Positions 1 through 7,522 are shown, numbered from the stretch's first letter. The stretch is 8,950 bases of DNA from Aquirhabdus sp. (GCA_030150135.1 JASLGO010000031.1:1-8950); one strand, 5' to 3'. The notes: generated from the sequence alone by a model not told the origin. Program-made: numbers and translations.

Positions 1-2543
1 AGCAATCGTTCGATTGACCATGCAAGCTCGACAAGCCCATGTGCGCCCACCATTCGGCCCGAACCTTTTAACGTGTGAAAATTGCGACGTATGACCTTGA
101 GAGCCGCCTCATTCTCAAAATTAACTGCCCATTGCGGAAAATATTCGCCCAACTCCTGCAAAACATCGCCAGCTTCTTCTAAAAAGATCTCTCGAATTTC
201 TTCATCTTGTCCAAAATCATCCACTGGCAGTACTTTTGGTGCTTGCTCACTCAACAAGTGAATAGGTAGCGCTTGATTTACATCGACTGGATGAGATTTC
301 TGAGGCTGATCATCTGATTTAACAATCGCAGCTTCAGTAACCTCAGCAGATTCCTGCTCATCATCAGCGACATTTTCATCATTTTTGACCTGTGCTTCAG
401 CCACAACAACAGGACGTGAATGGATCAATGCTTCCGCATTAGATATCCATATCGCAATTTGGTTATTCACTGCAGAGGTATTTGCTCGCTTATTTTTATA
501 ACTCTCAATCAATGTAGGAATACTTGCATAGACATCATCAATCAGATGTGTCATTGATTGATTTGGCTGGACACTTTTATCCAGCACACGATTGAGCAAA
601 CTTTCAATTGACCAAGCGAGCTCACCGACTGTACGCGCACCCACCATCCGCCCTGAACCTTTTAGCGTATGAAAGGCACGACGTATTTCTTTCAATGATG
701 CTTCATCTTTGAAACTTGCTTTCCATTTTGGATAATAGCTCGCGATCGTTTCTAAAACTTCTTCGGCTTCTTCAATAAAGATTTCACGAATTTCATCATC
801 TTGTTCAAAATCATCGTTATACGGGTTTTCAGAAACTTCTGATTCTAATGCATGAGTACTATCAGCGACAGAAACACTGGTTACAACTGGTGATTCAACA
901 ATTGCATCTTTACTCGTATCATTCGCTGCATTTTGGACATCGATGTGATCGATGACTGCCGCCGTGGTTTCATCGTGATATAACTTTTCACCACCTGCTG
1001 GGACGGGTTCGGATTCACCGCCACGAGGTTTTTTAAACTCTTTAAGGGTTTGCTCTGCAAGTGCAAGAATATTATCATCCTGATATTGTCCTGCGAGCTG
1101 ATCCAAATAATACTCTATGGATGAAATAAGTTGCGCCAATAAATCCGTTTGTTTCCAATGCGGTACATACTTCGCTTTTAGAATCGTAGATTTAAGTGCA
1201 GTAACCGTGTGCGTCAATAAATCTGCGGCACGTGGCAACGCGAGCATCGTAAATGCACCGCTGACCATTTTCAACGAATCTGGAACAGCCGCTAACGCAG
1301 CCACATCACCACGACTTTGATGGTAATTGGCCAATGCCGCTTTAATTTTTTCAAGTGCAGTGCGAGATTCACGAACCGCAGCATGACGTGCATCTTGAAT
1401 GATTCCACCATCTGTTGCTTTATCTGATTGGGAAGTCATCTCAATGGTTTGTTTGACCTTATCTGCAAACTTATTCAAATCTGCAGTAAATTGATCAATG
1501 ACTTTTGGATCAGAACTATATTCTGTAACTAGCTGATCCAGCTTAGACTTAGCCTCATTCGCTAGCGGATGCCAACCAGATGCATCAAGTAATCTCACTG
1601 CTTCCCGCAACGCAATTGCAGCTGTATTACGATTCACAGCCAACCCATCACGAGCAGCATTAACCTGCCGTAACGCTGAATCAAGCAAACGATTGGAGAC
1701 TTCGCCCAACTCTGGTAAATCCATACCATACAGTTGACGTAGCTGAGACACTTCAGGATTCGAAATCTGCTGTGGATCTAATGCACGAAGCAAATCGCCA
1801 AGCAAAGCATGACTACTCTCGGTTTCAGCCTGATCACCAAGCACGAGCGCACGCTCAAGCCTAATTAATAAAGGACGAATCTTATCCTTGGCAACTAAAG
1901 ATCCATTGTCAATCGTATGGTGGAATACTGATGCCACATGCCAAATAACCGATTCGATGCGCGTTTGAGCACTATTTGCCAGCAGTGTAGCGACACGAGT
2001 GAAATCCAGTAGTGTTTGCTCGGATGCTTGGTCACCCAACCAAACTGCCAATAGATACTGATAGGCTTGGGTCAACTTCTCATATTGCTGTGCTGTACGC
2101 GGTTGTGCTGAAAACTCTTTATCTAACAGAGAAAAATCTGGAACAAATGATACTTTTGTTTTAACAGGCTCATTTAGCAACAATCCATTTAATACTTCGA
2201 CTTGCGCATAAATAATCGCTGATCGACTACTCTTCGTTCTTTGAAGATGATCAAGCTCTTCAGCTAATAAATCTAATGTTTGAGTGACTTCAGCTTGTAC
2301 ATTAGGAAGTTTAAGTTTTCCATCCACAACAGCCTGTAAAACTTTTTCCAGAACTTCAGACAACACCAGTGTATCTGTCAGTTGTGCAATATGCAGAGTT
2401 CCAGAGACTTGGTGTAAACCATCACAAGCGAGCTGCAAGGAGATTGGAGTCTGCTCAAGGAGCTTCGACTGCACCTTCTGCAAGGTTTCCTCTAAAGCAT
2501 CTTTGACCCAGTCTAGGGCGATATAAGATTGTTGGAGACTCAT
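1..2543 (-). CDS. chpA: ChpA hybrid chemosensory histidine kinase, N-terminal part (runs off the left edge)
   Basis: ChpA is the CheA-like kinase of the Pil-Chp twitching system; it works in the cytoplasm with PilI and PilJ and phosphorylates PilG and PilH. I translated one open frame from the ATG at 2543 to the window edge, 847 whole codons without a stop. An HPt-like domain lies at the N-terminus, with His44 in an LHQVSGTL motif. A ChpA-type helical region with IWHVASVF follows at about residues 215-260. A degenerate HPt has Lys425 where His is expected (SLKMVSGAF). Two canonical HPt modules carry FHTLKGSGRMVGA with His625 and His823. Acidic, Ala/Val/Glu-rich linkers precede each module. 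The ATG overlaps the stop of the upstream small gene as ATGA, with a weak AAGAG about ten bases ahead, so translational coupling is likely. Family members are far longer (P. aeruginosa ChpA is about 2,470 aa); the kinase, CheW and receiver domains would lie beyond base 1. Confidence 0.95.
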   Translation of the reverse strand, partial: MSLQQSYIALDWVKDALEETLQKVQSKLLEQTPISLQLACDGLHQVSGTLHIAQLTDTLVLSEVLEKVLQAVVDGKLKLPNVQAEVTQTLDLLAEELDHLQRTKSSRSAIIYAQVEVLNGLLLNEPVKTKVSFVPDFSLLDKEFSAQPRTAQQYEKLTQAYQYLLAVWLGDQASEQTLLDFTRVATLLANSAQTRIESVIWHVASVFHHTIDNGSLVAKDKIRPLLIRLERALVLGDQAETESSHALLGDLLRALDPQQISNPEVSQLRQLYGMDLPELGEVSNRLLDSALRQVNAARDGLAVNRNTAAIALREAVRLLDASGWHPLANEAKSKLDQLVTEYSSDPKVIDQFTADLNKFADKVKQTIEMTSQSDKATDGGIIQDARHAAVRESRTALEKIKAALANYHQSRGDVAALAAVPDSLKMVSGAFTMLALPRAADLLTHTVTALKSTILKAKYVPHWKQTDLLAQLISSIEYYLDQLAGQYQDDNILALAEQTLKEFKKPRGGESEPVPAGGEKLYHDETTAAVIDHIDVQNAANDTSKDAIVESPVVTSVSVADSTHALESEVSENPYNDDFEQDDEIREIFIEEAEEVLETIASYYPKWKASFKDEASLKEIRRAFHTLKGSGRMVGARTVGELAWSIESLLNRVLDKSVQPNQSMTHLIDDVYASIPTLIESYKNKRANTSAVNNQIAIWISNAEALIHSRPVVVAEAQVKNDENVADDEQESAEVTEAAIVKSDDQPQKSHPVDVNQALPIHLLSEQAPKVLPVDDFGQDEEIREIFLEEAGDVLQELGEYFPQWAVNFENEAALKVIRRNFHTLKGSGRMVGAHGLVELAWSIERL
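3..221 (-). repeat. ChpA HPt module copy B (residues 775-847, continues past the edge)
   Basis: This is the second HPt module. It begins DDFGQDEEIREIF and places His823 in the same FHTLKGSGRMVGA motif, exactly 198 residues after His625. The ELAWSIE helix after the motif is shared with copy A. The module is cut by the window boundary, so its last helix is not visible. Confidence 0.85.
597..815 (-). repeat. ChpA HPt module copy A (residues 577-649)
   Basis: This is the first of two homologous HPt modules. It begins DDFEQDDEIREIF and contains the phospho-accepting His625 in FHTLKGSGRMVGA. It aligns without gaps to copy B with about 48 of 73 residues identical by hand count. Synonymous codons differ even in the invariant motif (cat acg cta against cac acg tta), so this is not a recent DNA duplication. 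Confidence 0.85.
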
Positions 2544-2776
2544 GATATTTTGCTCTTAATGCGATTATCCGTCCGTAGAGACCAAAGTACGCCTTGGCTC
2601 AACATATTATGTTTGTGTATGTATTTCTGGAATTGAATATGAACTGACCGTAATTGGCGAAACAGCTTTCCAAGTTTAGGCGCGAAGTCATCTCTCACTT
2701 GCTGATACCGTAAACTCAACAAAACCACCAAACGGTTATCTAACTCGTCGTTGTGGTTATATTTTGACTCGCTCAT
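2540..2776 (-). CDS. Unnamed small basic protein between pilK and chpA (78 aa)
   Basis: I do not recognise this protein. From the ATG at 2776 it encodes 78 residues, beginning MSESKYNHNDELDNRL and ending RTDNRIKSKIS. It is rich in Lys, Arg, His and Gln, appears mostly helical (LVVLLSLRYQQVRDDF, then KLGKLFRQLRSVHIQF), and has no signal peptide, transmembrane segment or cysteine. Three facts support it as a real gene. An AGGGA ribosome binding site sits nine bases before the ATG, inside the end of pilK. Its start overlaps pilK by 20 nt. Its TGA overlaps the chpA ATG as ATGA. Without it, about 210 nt would separate pilK and chpA. An in-frame ATG at 2794 would add six residues but has no better binding site. 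By position it may serve ChpA or pilus signalling, but no function can be read from the sequence. Confidence 0.72.
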   Translation of the reverse strand: MSESKYNHNDELDNRLVVLLSLRYQQVRDDFAPKLGKLFRQLRSVHIQFQKYIHKHNMLSQGVLWSLRTDNRIKSKIS

Positions 2777-3647
2777 ACGCCAACGTCCCTGCATGTTTGA
2801 CTCTTTTCATGGCTGGATGATCCCAATCCGCCATTTCTCCAGGCCCTAAAACCAGCAACCCACCCCAATCCAACCGCTGAACTAATGCATCTAAAATATC
2901 TCGCCTATCAAACTGGCGAAAATAAATTAATACATTCTGGCAAAAAATAACCTGCAACTTTCTGAATGGAACATCGGCACTATCCATTAAGTTAAACCGA
3001 TGAAAGAAAACACGTTCACGCAAGCCATCGCTCACTTGCCAATCTTGTGTAGTCATAGAAGCCGCATGAACAGCATGCTTCGAATGACCTACTGGCAACG
3101 CAACACAATATTCACGGTATACTGCGGGAATTTTTTCCGCTTTACGCCATGAGTACAAACCTTTGCGAGCCACATTGAGAACCGACTCACTGATGTCGCT
3201 CGCCATAATGCTAAATCCATGCTGCGCATGCGAATGAGCCAACATAGCTAACGACCAAGTTTCCTCACCTGTTGAGCAGCCGACACTCCAAATATGAACT
3301 GCACTTTTAAAAAGTGGTAACCGCTGTTCAAGCAACTCAAAAGAGGGTAAATGGCGAAAAAATGCGGTCTCATGTACCACTAAATCTTCAACAAGCTGCT
3401 GCCATTCAGATGAATGAACTTGCACCAGATGATAGTAGGACATCACATCCAGTCCACATAACTTCATCCGTTCCCGTACACGCCGCTCAAATAAACTGCG
3501 CTGAATTTCGGGTAATATCATCCCAATCCGCGACTCTATCAACGAATGCCATAATGCGGATTGCTCCTCATCAAAAGCATCACTAGATTGTCCAGCATAA
3601 GCGACTGGTGCTTCTGCTGGCTGAGACTTTCTTTCTGATAACTTCAC
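2757..3647 (-). CDS. pilK: PilK, CheR-type chemoreceptor methyltransferase
   Basis: CheR-family enzymes transfer methyl groups from S-adenosylmethionine to glutamates of chemoreceptors; PilK is the member in the Pil-Chp cluster and PilJ next door is its likely substrate. The 296 residues (P. aeruginosa PilK is about 290) show the N-terminal helical CheR domain with SLFERRVRERM at about 51-61 and the ETAFFRH motif at 93-99. SAM-binding motif I follows as WSVGCSTGEET (120-130), then SDIS (150-153), ARKGLYS (160-166), and FNLMDSADVPF leading into IFCQNVLIYF (234-243). These are the usual CheR landmarks, so it should be active. The start is GTG, 19 nt after the pilJ stop, with only a weak binding site (GGTTG), which suggests coupling to pilJ. 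About 30 loosely conserved residues precede the CheR domain, so the exact start is uncertain. Confidence 0.92.
   Translation of the reverse strand: MKLSERKSQPAEAPVAYAGQSSDAFDEEQSALWHSLIESRIGMILPEIQRSLFERRVRERMKLCGLDVMSYYHLVQVHSSEWQQLVEDLVVHETAFFRHLPSFELLEQRLPLFKSAVHIWSVGCSTGEETWSLAMLAHSHAQHGFSIMASDISESVLNVARKGLYSWRKAEKIPAVYREYCVALPVGHSKHAVHAASMTTQDWQVSDGLRERVFFHRFNLMDSADVPFRKLQVIFCQNVLIYFRQFDRRDILDALVQRLDWGGLLVLGPGEMADWDHPAMKRVKHAGTLAYERVKI
2786..2790 (-). promoter_or_regulatory. Ribosome binding site of the small gene
   Basis: AGGGA on the minus strand lies nine bases before the ATG at 2776, within the pilK reading frame. It decides the start of the small gene in favour of 2776 over 2794. 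Confidence 0.55.
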
Positions 3648-3666
3648 GATATATACAACCAGCCAA

Positions 3667-5799
3667 TTAGCTTGTAGTCATGACTTCATCGGGAAGTTTA
3701 AAGCCCGAAACAGATTCACGTAAGTTTGCCGCCATGTCTGCAAGATTTCCGACCGAATGCGCGGTTGCCATCGTACCCGCAGTCGTCTTCGTAGTAATTT
3801 CTTGAATGACATTCATCGTGTTGGAAATATGACCTGCAGATGCAGCCTGTTGACGTGCCTCTGATGAAATGTTTTGAATCAAATCAGCCAAGGTTCTCGA
3901 AACTTTCTGAACCTCATCCAAAGCAACTCCCGCATCCTGAGCCAAACCAGCACCGCGAATAACTTCACTTGTGGTTTGTTCCATGGAAATAACAGCTTCA
4001 TTGGTATCACTTTGAATCGCTTTAACCAAACTCTCAATCTGCTTAGTCGCACTGGCTGAACGTTCCGCCAAACGTTGAACTTCGTCAGCAACCACCGCAA
4101 ATCCACGTCCTGCTTCACCAGCCATAGATGCCTGAATCGCTGCGTTCAACGCAAGAATGTTGGTTTGGTCAGCAATGTCGTTAATCAGAGAAACAATATC
4201 ACCAATTTCTTGAGATGACTCACCCAAACGCTTAATACGTTTTGCAGTTTCTTGAATCTGGTCACGAATGATATTCATACCTTCAATTGAACGTTGTACA
4301 ACATCACCACCATTCACAGCAATACCTACAGAACGCTCCGCAACGGCCGCCGACTCAATTGCATTCATCGAAACCTGATCAATCGATACCGCAATTTCAT
4401 TGACCGCAGCAGATGCACCAGCAATTTCCTGAGCTTGATGTTCAGAAGCATCAGCCAAATGCATTGCGGTCATCTGCGTTTCTTGTGATGAACCCGCAAC
4501 CTGTAATGCAGTGGTATTAATCGCAGAAACCAACAACCGCAACTGGTCAATCGCAAAGTTCACAGAGTCCGCAATCGCACCAGTAAAGTCTTCAGATACC
4601 GTCGCATTCACAGTCAAATCACCATCAGCAAGGTCACCTAACTCGTCTAGTAGACGCAAAATCGCAGTTTGGTTTCGTTCACTTTCAGCCTGAATTTCAC
4701 GTGCGCGCTCCGCTTCTTTATGTGCTTCTGCCATTGCTCGCTCTTGGTCAATCCGTGAGCGCATCATGAACATACGTACCAATGCATACGCAAGGCCAAT
4801 CATTCCCAAAATCATCAAAGCACTTGGGAAAATAGATCTATACTTTGTTTGCACAGCCGCAGACAATACGCCTAGTTGTCCCTGTAGTGTTGCGGATGCG
4901 ACATACAACTGATGACCAGTATCGCGAACCTGAGTAATTTGAGGAGAACTAATAAACATTTTTGCTGCTGATGGCTTTAGAACATCGTTATAAGCTTTCT
5001 CAACATCAGCCAAAGAATTCCGCTCAGCAGGATTAGTAATCGCTTCAATGCCTAAACTAGAATCACCTTTAAGCTGGCCCGCCAACACTTTACCGAACTC
5101 CTGTGTGTCATCAGAGAAGCCTGATGCAGAAGAAATAGCAGTATCATCTCCAGACAAAACGACCGTAATCGCCTTCAAAATACGCTCTGACAACAAAACT
5201 TGATTCCGAGCAAAAGCAACTTGCGAAGCTGATGCATTCGACTTAATCATGCGATCACTAATTTTATTGTAGCTATCCTGCACCATAGGCACAGTATCTC
5301 GAATTTGCACACCAACATCGTGAACATCATTCACAACTTCTTCATTACTTAACATGTCACCAACGGCTTGGTCAGTATTACTCCAAGCCTTCAGAACTGT
5401 TTCCATTTCTTCGCTTTTTGTGCCGTAATTCGAACTCAAACTTCCTAAACGCTCACGAAACTTATCTCGCGATACCGCCAAACGTTTGAATGCCTGACCA
5501 CCACGTCCAGTAGATGCTTCACTCGCATTTTTTGCAATTTGCTCAGACAAAACGCGCAAGTCACCAACATCTCGGATCATTTGGTTACTTTTTGGCACGG
5601 TATAAATCAAATACGCCAGAGATAGGATAATTAGTAGAATCGATACGACAGCCAAAAACAGCAAAGGCCTGACTTTGCTCACATCACCAAAAGCACCTGC
5701 GGTACGATCGAAATAACCGGCCATACGCTGTTTTAATGCAGAAACCTTTAGGCTAGCAGCATTTTTATTTATTTTCGACTTTACAACATTAGAACTCAT
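3667..5799 (-). CDS. pilJ: PilJ, methyl-accepting receptor of the twitching chemosensory system
   Basis: PilJ is the inner-membrane receptor that signals to ChpA through PilI. The 710-residue protein has a basic cytoplasmic N-terminus, a first transmembrane helix at about 45-68, a periplasmic part of about 250 residues, and a second transmembrane helix at about 324-345. A HAMP-like linker and the long signalling hairpin follow. The periplasmic part has two PilJ-type repeats, marked by LSEQIAKNA at 84-92 and LSERILKAI at 203-211. The hairpin tip holds IADQTNILALNAAIQASMAG (DQTN at 544-547), then GRGFAVVADEVQRLAERS, as in known PilJ proteins. The C-terminus (FKLPDEVMTTS) lacks a CheR-docking NWETF-type pentapeptide. 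The ATG at 5799 has GGAG eight bases upstream; an in-frame GTG at 5808 overlaps that site and is less likely. Length is slightly above P. aeruginosa PilJ (about 680). Confidence 0.96.
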   Translation of the reverse strand: MSSNVVKSKINKNAASLKVSALKQRMAGYFDRTAGAFGDVSKVRPLLFLAVVSILLIILSLAYLIYTVPKSNQMIRDVGDLRVLSEQIAKNASEASTGRGGQAFKRLAVSRDKFRERLGSLSSNYGTKSEEMETVLKAWSNTDQAVGDMLSNEEVVNDVHDVGVQIRDTVPMVQDSYNKISDRMIKSNASASQVAFARNQVLLSERILKAITVVLSGDDTAISSASGFSDDTQEFGKVLAGQLKGDSSLGIEAITNPAERNSLADVEKAYNDVLKPSAAKMFISSPQITQVRDTGHQLYVASATLQGQLGVLSAAVQTKYRSIFPSALMILGMIGLAYALVRMFMMRSRIDQERAMAEAHKEAERAREIQAESERNQTAILRLLDELGDLADGDLTVNATVSEDFTGAIADSVNFAIDQLRLLVSAINTTALQVAGSSQETQMTAMHLADASEHQAQEIAGASAAVNEIAVSIDQVSMNAIESAAVAERSVGIAVNGGDVVQRSIEGMNIIRDQIQETAKRIKRLGESSQEIGDIVSLINDIADQTNILALNAAIQASMAGEAGRGFAVVADEVQRLAERSASATKQIESLVKAIQSDTNEAVISMEQTTSEVIRGAGLAQDAGVALDEVQKVSRTLADLIQNISSEARQQAASAGHISNTMNVIQEITTKTTAGTMATAHSVGNLADMAANLRESVSGFKLPDEVMTTS

Positions 5800-5969
5800 C
5801 GCAACCACTCCATATTTATCGCATTGAGTTTATATCCATGCCTCAACCGACGTGAACTCAAGAGCATCTTTGAACACAAATTCAATTGATCGCTCAAACT
5901 TTGAATTACCACCTACCGCAAGAAACATGCTTCTAAATCAAAATCTTATGCCACACACAGAAATCCACA
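5800..5969 (-). other. pilI-pilJ intergenic region, possible internal promoter
   Basis: This 170-nt gap is much longer than the others in the operon and holds no convincing gene. On the minus strand a TATAAA is preceded at 16 nt by TTCACG (four of six -35 bases), which could be a weak internal promoter for pilJ and the genes after it. Farther from pilJ there is a perfect 7-bp inverted repeat, AATTCAA and TTGAATT, with a 15-nt spacer. Neither element is strong. The GGAG ribosome binding site of pilJ is at 5808-5811. Confidence 0.3.
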
Positions 5970-6503
5970 CTATAAACTTGCATTCAAATACCGCGGATCA
6001 ACTGCAAGCTTACTCAACATAAAAATATGCCAATTTTGTTCAGCACGTTTAAATCCACCCTGCAAATATAAATGCATACCTACTGGAACATCTGCAATTT
6101 GTGCACTGTAAGAGGCTTTATTAAAATGCTGAATACCCAAAACTTCATCAACTAATAAGCCACTAAAAATCTCATCATGATCAAGAACAATGACTTTGCG
6201 CTTCGCATTATCTATAGCTTGCCCACGCTCAACATTCGCAAACTCAGCCAAATCGACCAAAGGTAATAAACGACCGCGAACATTAGATAAGCCAAAAAGC
6301 CAGCGATGAACGCCATGCACAGGGGTATATTCTGGGACTCTAAGAACCTCAGCCACTTCGCCTAACGGAGCAACATAGCGATTTCCGCCCAGCACAAAAG
6401 CTACGCCAGACCAGCGATCTTCTTGACTCTCCTGCCCCTGCTGAATCCGCTGCCGCCCTTTCTCCGAAAGACGCAACAGCTGAATAAATCCTTTAGCAGC
6501 CAT
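5970..6503 (-). CDS. pilI: PilI, CheW-like coupling protein
   Basis: PilI is the CheW-family adaptor that joins PilJ to ChpA at the membrane. From the ATG at 6503 it has 177 residues, matching the usual PilI length of about 178. The CheW fold runs from about residue 31, with WSGVAFVLGGNRYVAPLGEV, then HRWLFGLSNVRGRLLPLVDL (66-85, the conserved CheW core), KRKVIVLDHDEIFSGLLVDEVLG in the middle, and a C-terminal HIFMLSKLA strand-helix. The frame stays open upstream to a TTG at 6551, but that codon has no binding site and the extra 16 residues do not fit the family. The ATG has only a modest GGGA about ten bases ahead. It lies 64 nt after pilH and is probably expressed from the pilG promoter. 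Confidence 0.93.
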   Translation of the reverse strand: MAAKGFIQLLRLSEKGRQRIQQGQESQEDRWSGVAFVLGGNRYVAPLGEVAEVLRVPEYTPVHGVHRWLFGLSNVRGRLLPLVDLAEFANVERGQAIDNAKRKVIVLDHDEIFSGLLVDEVLGIQHFNKASYSAQIADVPVGMHLYLQGGFKRAEQNWHIFMLSKLAVDPRYLNASL

Positions 6504-6567
6504 AGCTTCACTATCCCAAGTTTCAATCGTATGGTTATTATTTATAAACAAACATCAAAAACATTTA

Positions 6568-6930
6568 CTATGGCAAGAGCTTGCCAATCACTTCAATCAA
6601 ATTGGCTTCGTCCACTGGTTTAGTTAGATAATCCTTCGCACCTTGACGTCGCCCCCAAACACGATCCGTCTCCTGATCCTTCGTACTCACGATCACAACG
6701 GGGATATTACTGGTATCTGCACCGCGAGTGATCTGTCGAGTAGCCTGAAATCCATTCATGCCAGGCATCACCACATCCATCAAAACCAAATCTGGCTTCT
6801 CTGCCAATGTCATTGCCACACCATCCGCACCATTGGTTGCCTCAAGCACAACATGACCATTACGTTGTAACATTTCACGAAATCGGAATGTCTCAGTTGG
6901 AGAATCATCAACCACTAAAATTTTTGCCAT
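6568..6930 (-). CDS. pilH: PilH, CheY-like response regulator
   Basis: PilH is one of two single-domain receivers phosphorylated by ChpA; in P. aeruginosa it is linked to pilus retraction and to moderating PilG signalling. The 120 residues form one complete receiver domain with no output domain. Visible landmarks are the acidic pair Asp8-Asp9 (VVDDS), the phospho-acceptor Asp52 in LVLMDVVMPGMNGF, Ser82-Thr83 in VIVSTKD, and Lys104 in DYLTKPV. RVWGRRQGAKDYLTKP is typical of PilH. The ATG at 6930 has AAGGA seven bases upstream and is preferred over the adjoining GTG at 6933. It starts 21 nt after the pilG stop, so the two genes are surely one transcript. Confidence 0.95.
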   Translation of the reverse strand: MAKILVVDDSPTETFRFREMLQRNGHVVLEATNGADGVAMTLAEKPDLVLMDVVMPGMNGFQATRQITRGADTSNIPVVIVSTKDQETDRVWGRRQGAKDYLTKPVDEANLIEVIGKLLP

Positions 6931-6951
6931 CACAAAATCCTTTTTCGATTT

Positions 6952-7344
6952 TTACGCTGTAGTTGCTGACACATGTTGACGAATCGCACTAAATAGCTCT
7001 TCCTTGCTAAAAGGTTTCGTCAAATAATCATCCGCACCAACAATTCTACCTTTAGCCTTATCAAAAAGACCGTCTTTTGAAGACAACATAATCACTGGTG
7101 TTTTTTGGTATGCAGGATTGTTCTTAATAAGGGCACAAGCTTGGTAGCCATCTAGGCGTGGCATCATAATATCAACAAAAATAACATCTGGACGAGTATC
7201 AGCAATTTTTGCCAATGCATCAAATCCATCTACTGCGGTATGAACAGTACAACCTGCTTTTTGAAGAAGAGTCTCAGCAGTACGACGAATCGTTTTAGAA
7301 TCATCGATCACCATTACCTTCAACCCATCAAAATTCTCTTCCAT
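6952..7344 (-). CDS. pilG: PilG, CheY-like response regulator
   Basis: PilG is the receiver that, when phosphorylated by ChpA, promotes pilus extension and in Pseudomonas is linked to cAMP production. The 130 residues form one receiver domain. The acidic pair is Asp14-Asp15 in VMVIDDSKTIRRTAE, the phospho-acceptor is Asp58 in FVDIMMPRLDGY, the switch residue is Ser88 in IMLSSKDG, and Lys110 is in DDYLTKPFS. Asp58 is the same number as in P. aeruginosa PilG, which supports the start chosen. The ATG at 7344 has AGGAAG nine bases upstream. An in-frame ATG at 7353 directly abuts that site and is unlikely to be used. This is the first gene of the Pil-Chp transcript. Confidence 0.95.
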   Translation of the reverse strand: MEENFDGLKVMVIDDSKTIRRTAETLLQKAGCTVHTAVDGFDALAKIADTRPDVIFVDIMMPRLDGYQACALIKNNPAYQKTPVIMLSSKDGLFDKAKGRIVGADDYLTKPFSKEELFSAIRQHVSATTA

Positions 7345-7345
7345 T

Positions 7346-7411
7346 TTATTCATCTTCCTGATTGTACAAAATCACAAATTGATGCTTATGAAATGACTGC
7401 ACCACACTCAT
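7346..7411 (-). CDS. Possible 21-codon leader ORF before pilG
   Basis: In the pilG leader an ATG at 7411 opens a 21-codon frame (MSVVQSFHKHQFVILYNQED plus one Glu) whose TAA ends one base before the pilG ATG. An AAGG lies only four bases ahead of its ATG, a short spacing. The junction would allow re-initiation or coupling at pilG. A frame this short is common by chance, so this is only a candidate; the peptide resembles nothing I know and shows no run of one amino acid that would suggest attenuation. Confidence 0.2.
   Translation of the reverse strand: MSVVQSFHKHQFVILYNQEDE
7354..7359 (-). promoter_or_regulatory. pilG ribosome binding site
   Basis: AGGAAG on the minus strand is nine bases before the ATG at 7344 and directly next to the alternative ATG at 7353. 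It therefore favours the shorter start. Confidence 0.65.
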
Positions 7412-7492
7412 GCAACCTTCACGCCATACATTTGCCTAGCATAAAACGTTCGGCGCGACTAAACCAGCATTTCAATCATTTTTATTTTCATT

Positions 7493-7522
7493 TTTATCGC
7501 ACTAGTTCACACAATATGTCAA
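7493..7522 (-). promoter_or_regulatory. Likely sigma-70 promoter of the pilGHIJK-chpA operon
   Basis: The minus strand has a perfect TTGACA (7522-7517), an 18-nt spacer, and GATAAA (7498-7493, four of six -10 bases). Transcription would begin near 7486 and give a leader of about 140 nt before pilG. Two palindromic ACTAGT hexamers, at 7501-7506 in the spacer and at 7545-7550 upstream, flank the -35 box. No other candidate in the divergent region has a -35 of this quality on this strand. Confidence 0.5.

Noticed and set aside
881..1320. Short frames on both strands within chpA
   Set aside because: The chpA frame is continuous through the region with recognisable HPt-like sequence, so these are shadows.
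3879..4118. Minus-strand 79-codon frame within pilJ
   Set aside because: It is a shifted reading of the conserved PilJ signalling domain, which is fully intact in its own frame.
6504..6551. Extension of pilI to a TTG start at 6551
   Set aside because: There is no ribosome binding site, an in-frame TGA lies two codons upstream, and the shorter form matches the usual PilI length and N-terminus.
7499..7516. CRP/Vfr-like half-site TGTGTGAAC in the pilG promoter spacer
   Set aside because: Only one half resembles TGTGA; no matching TCACA half is found at the right distance.
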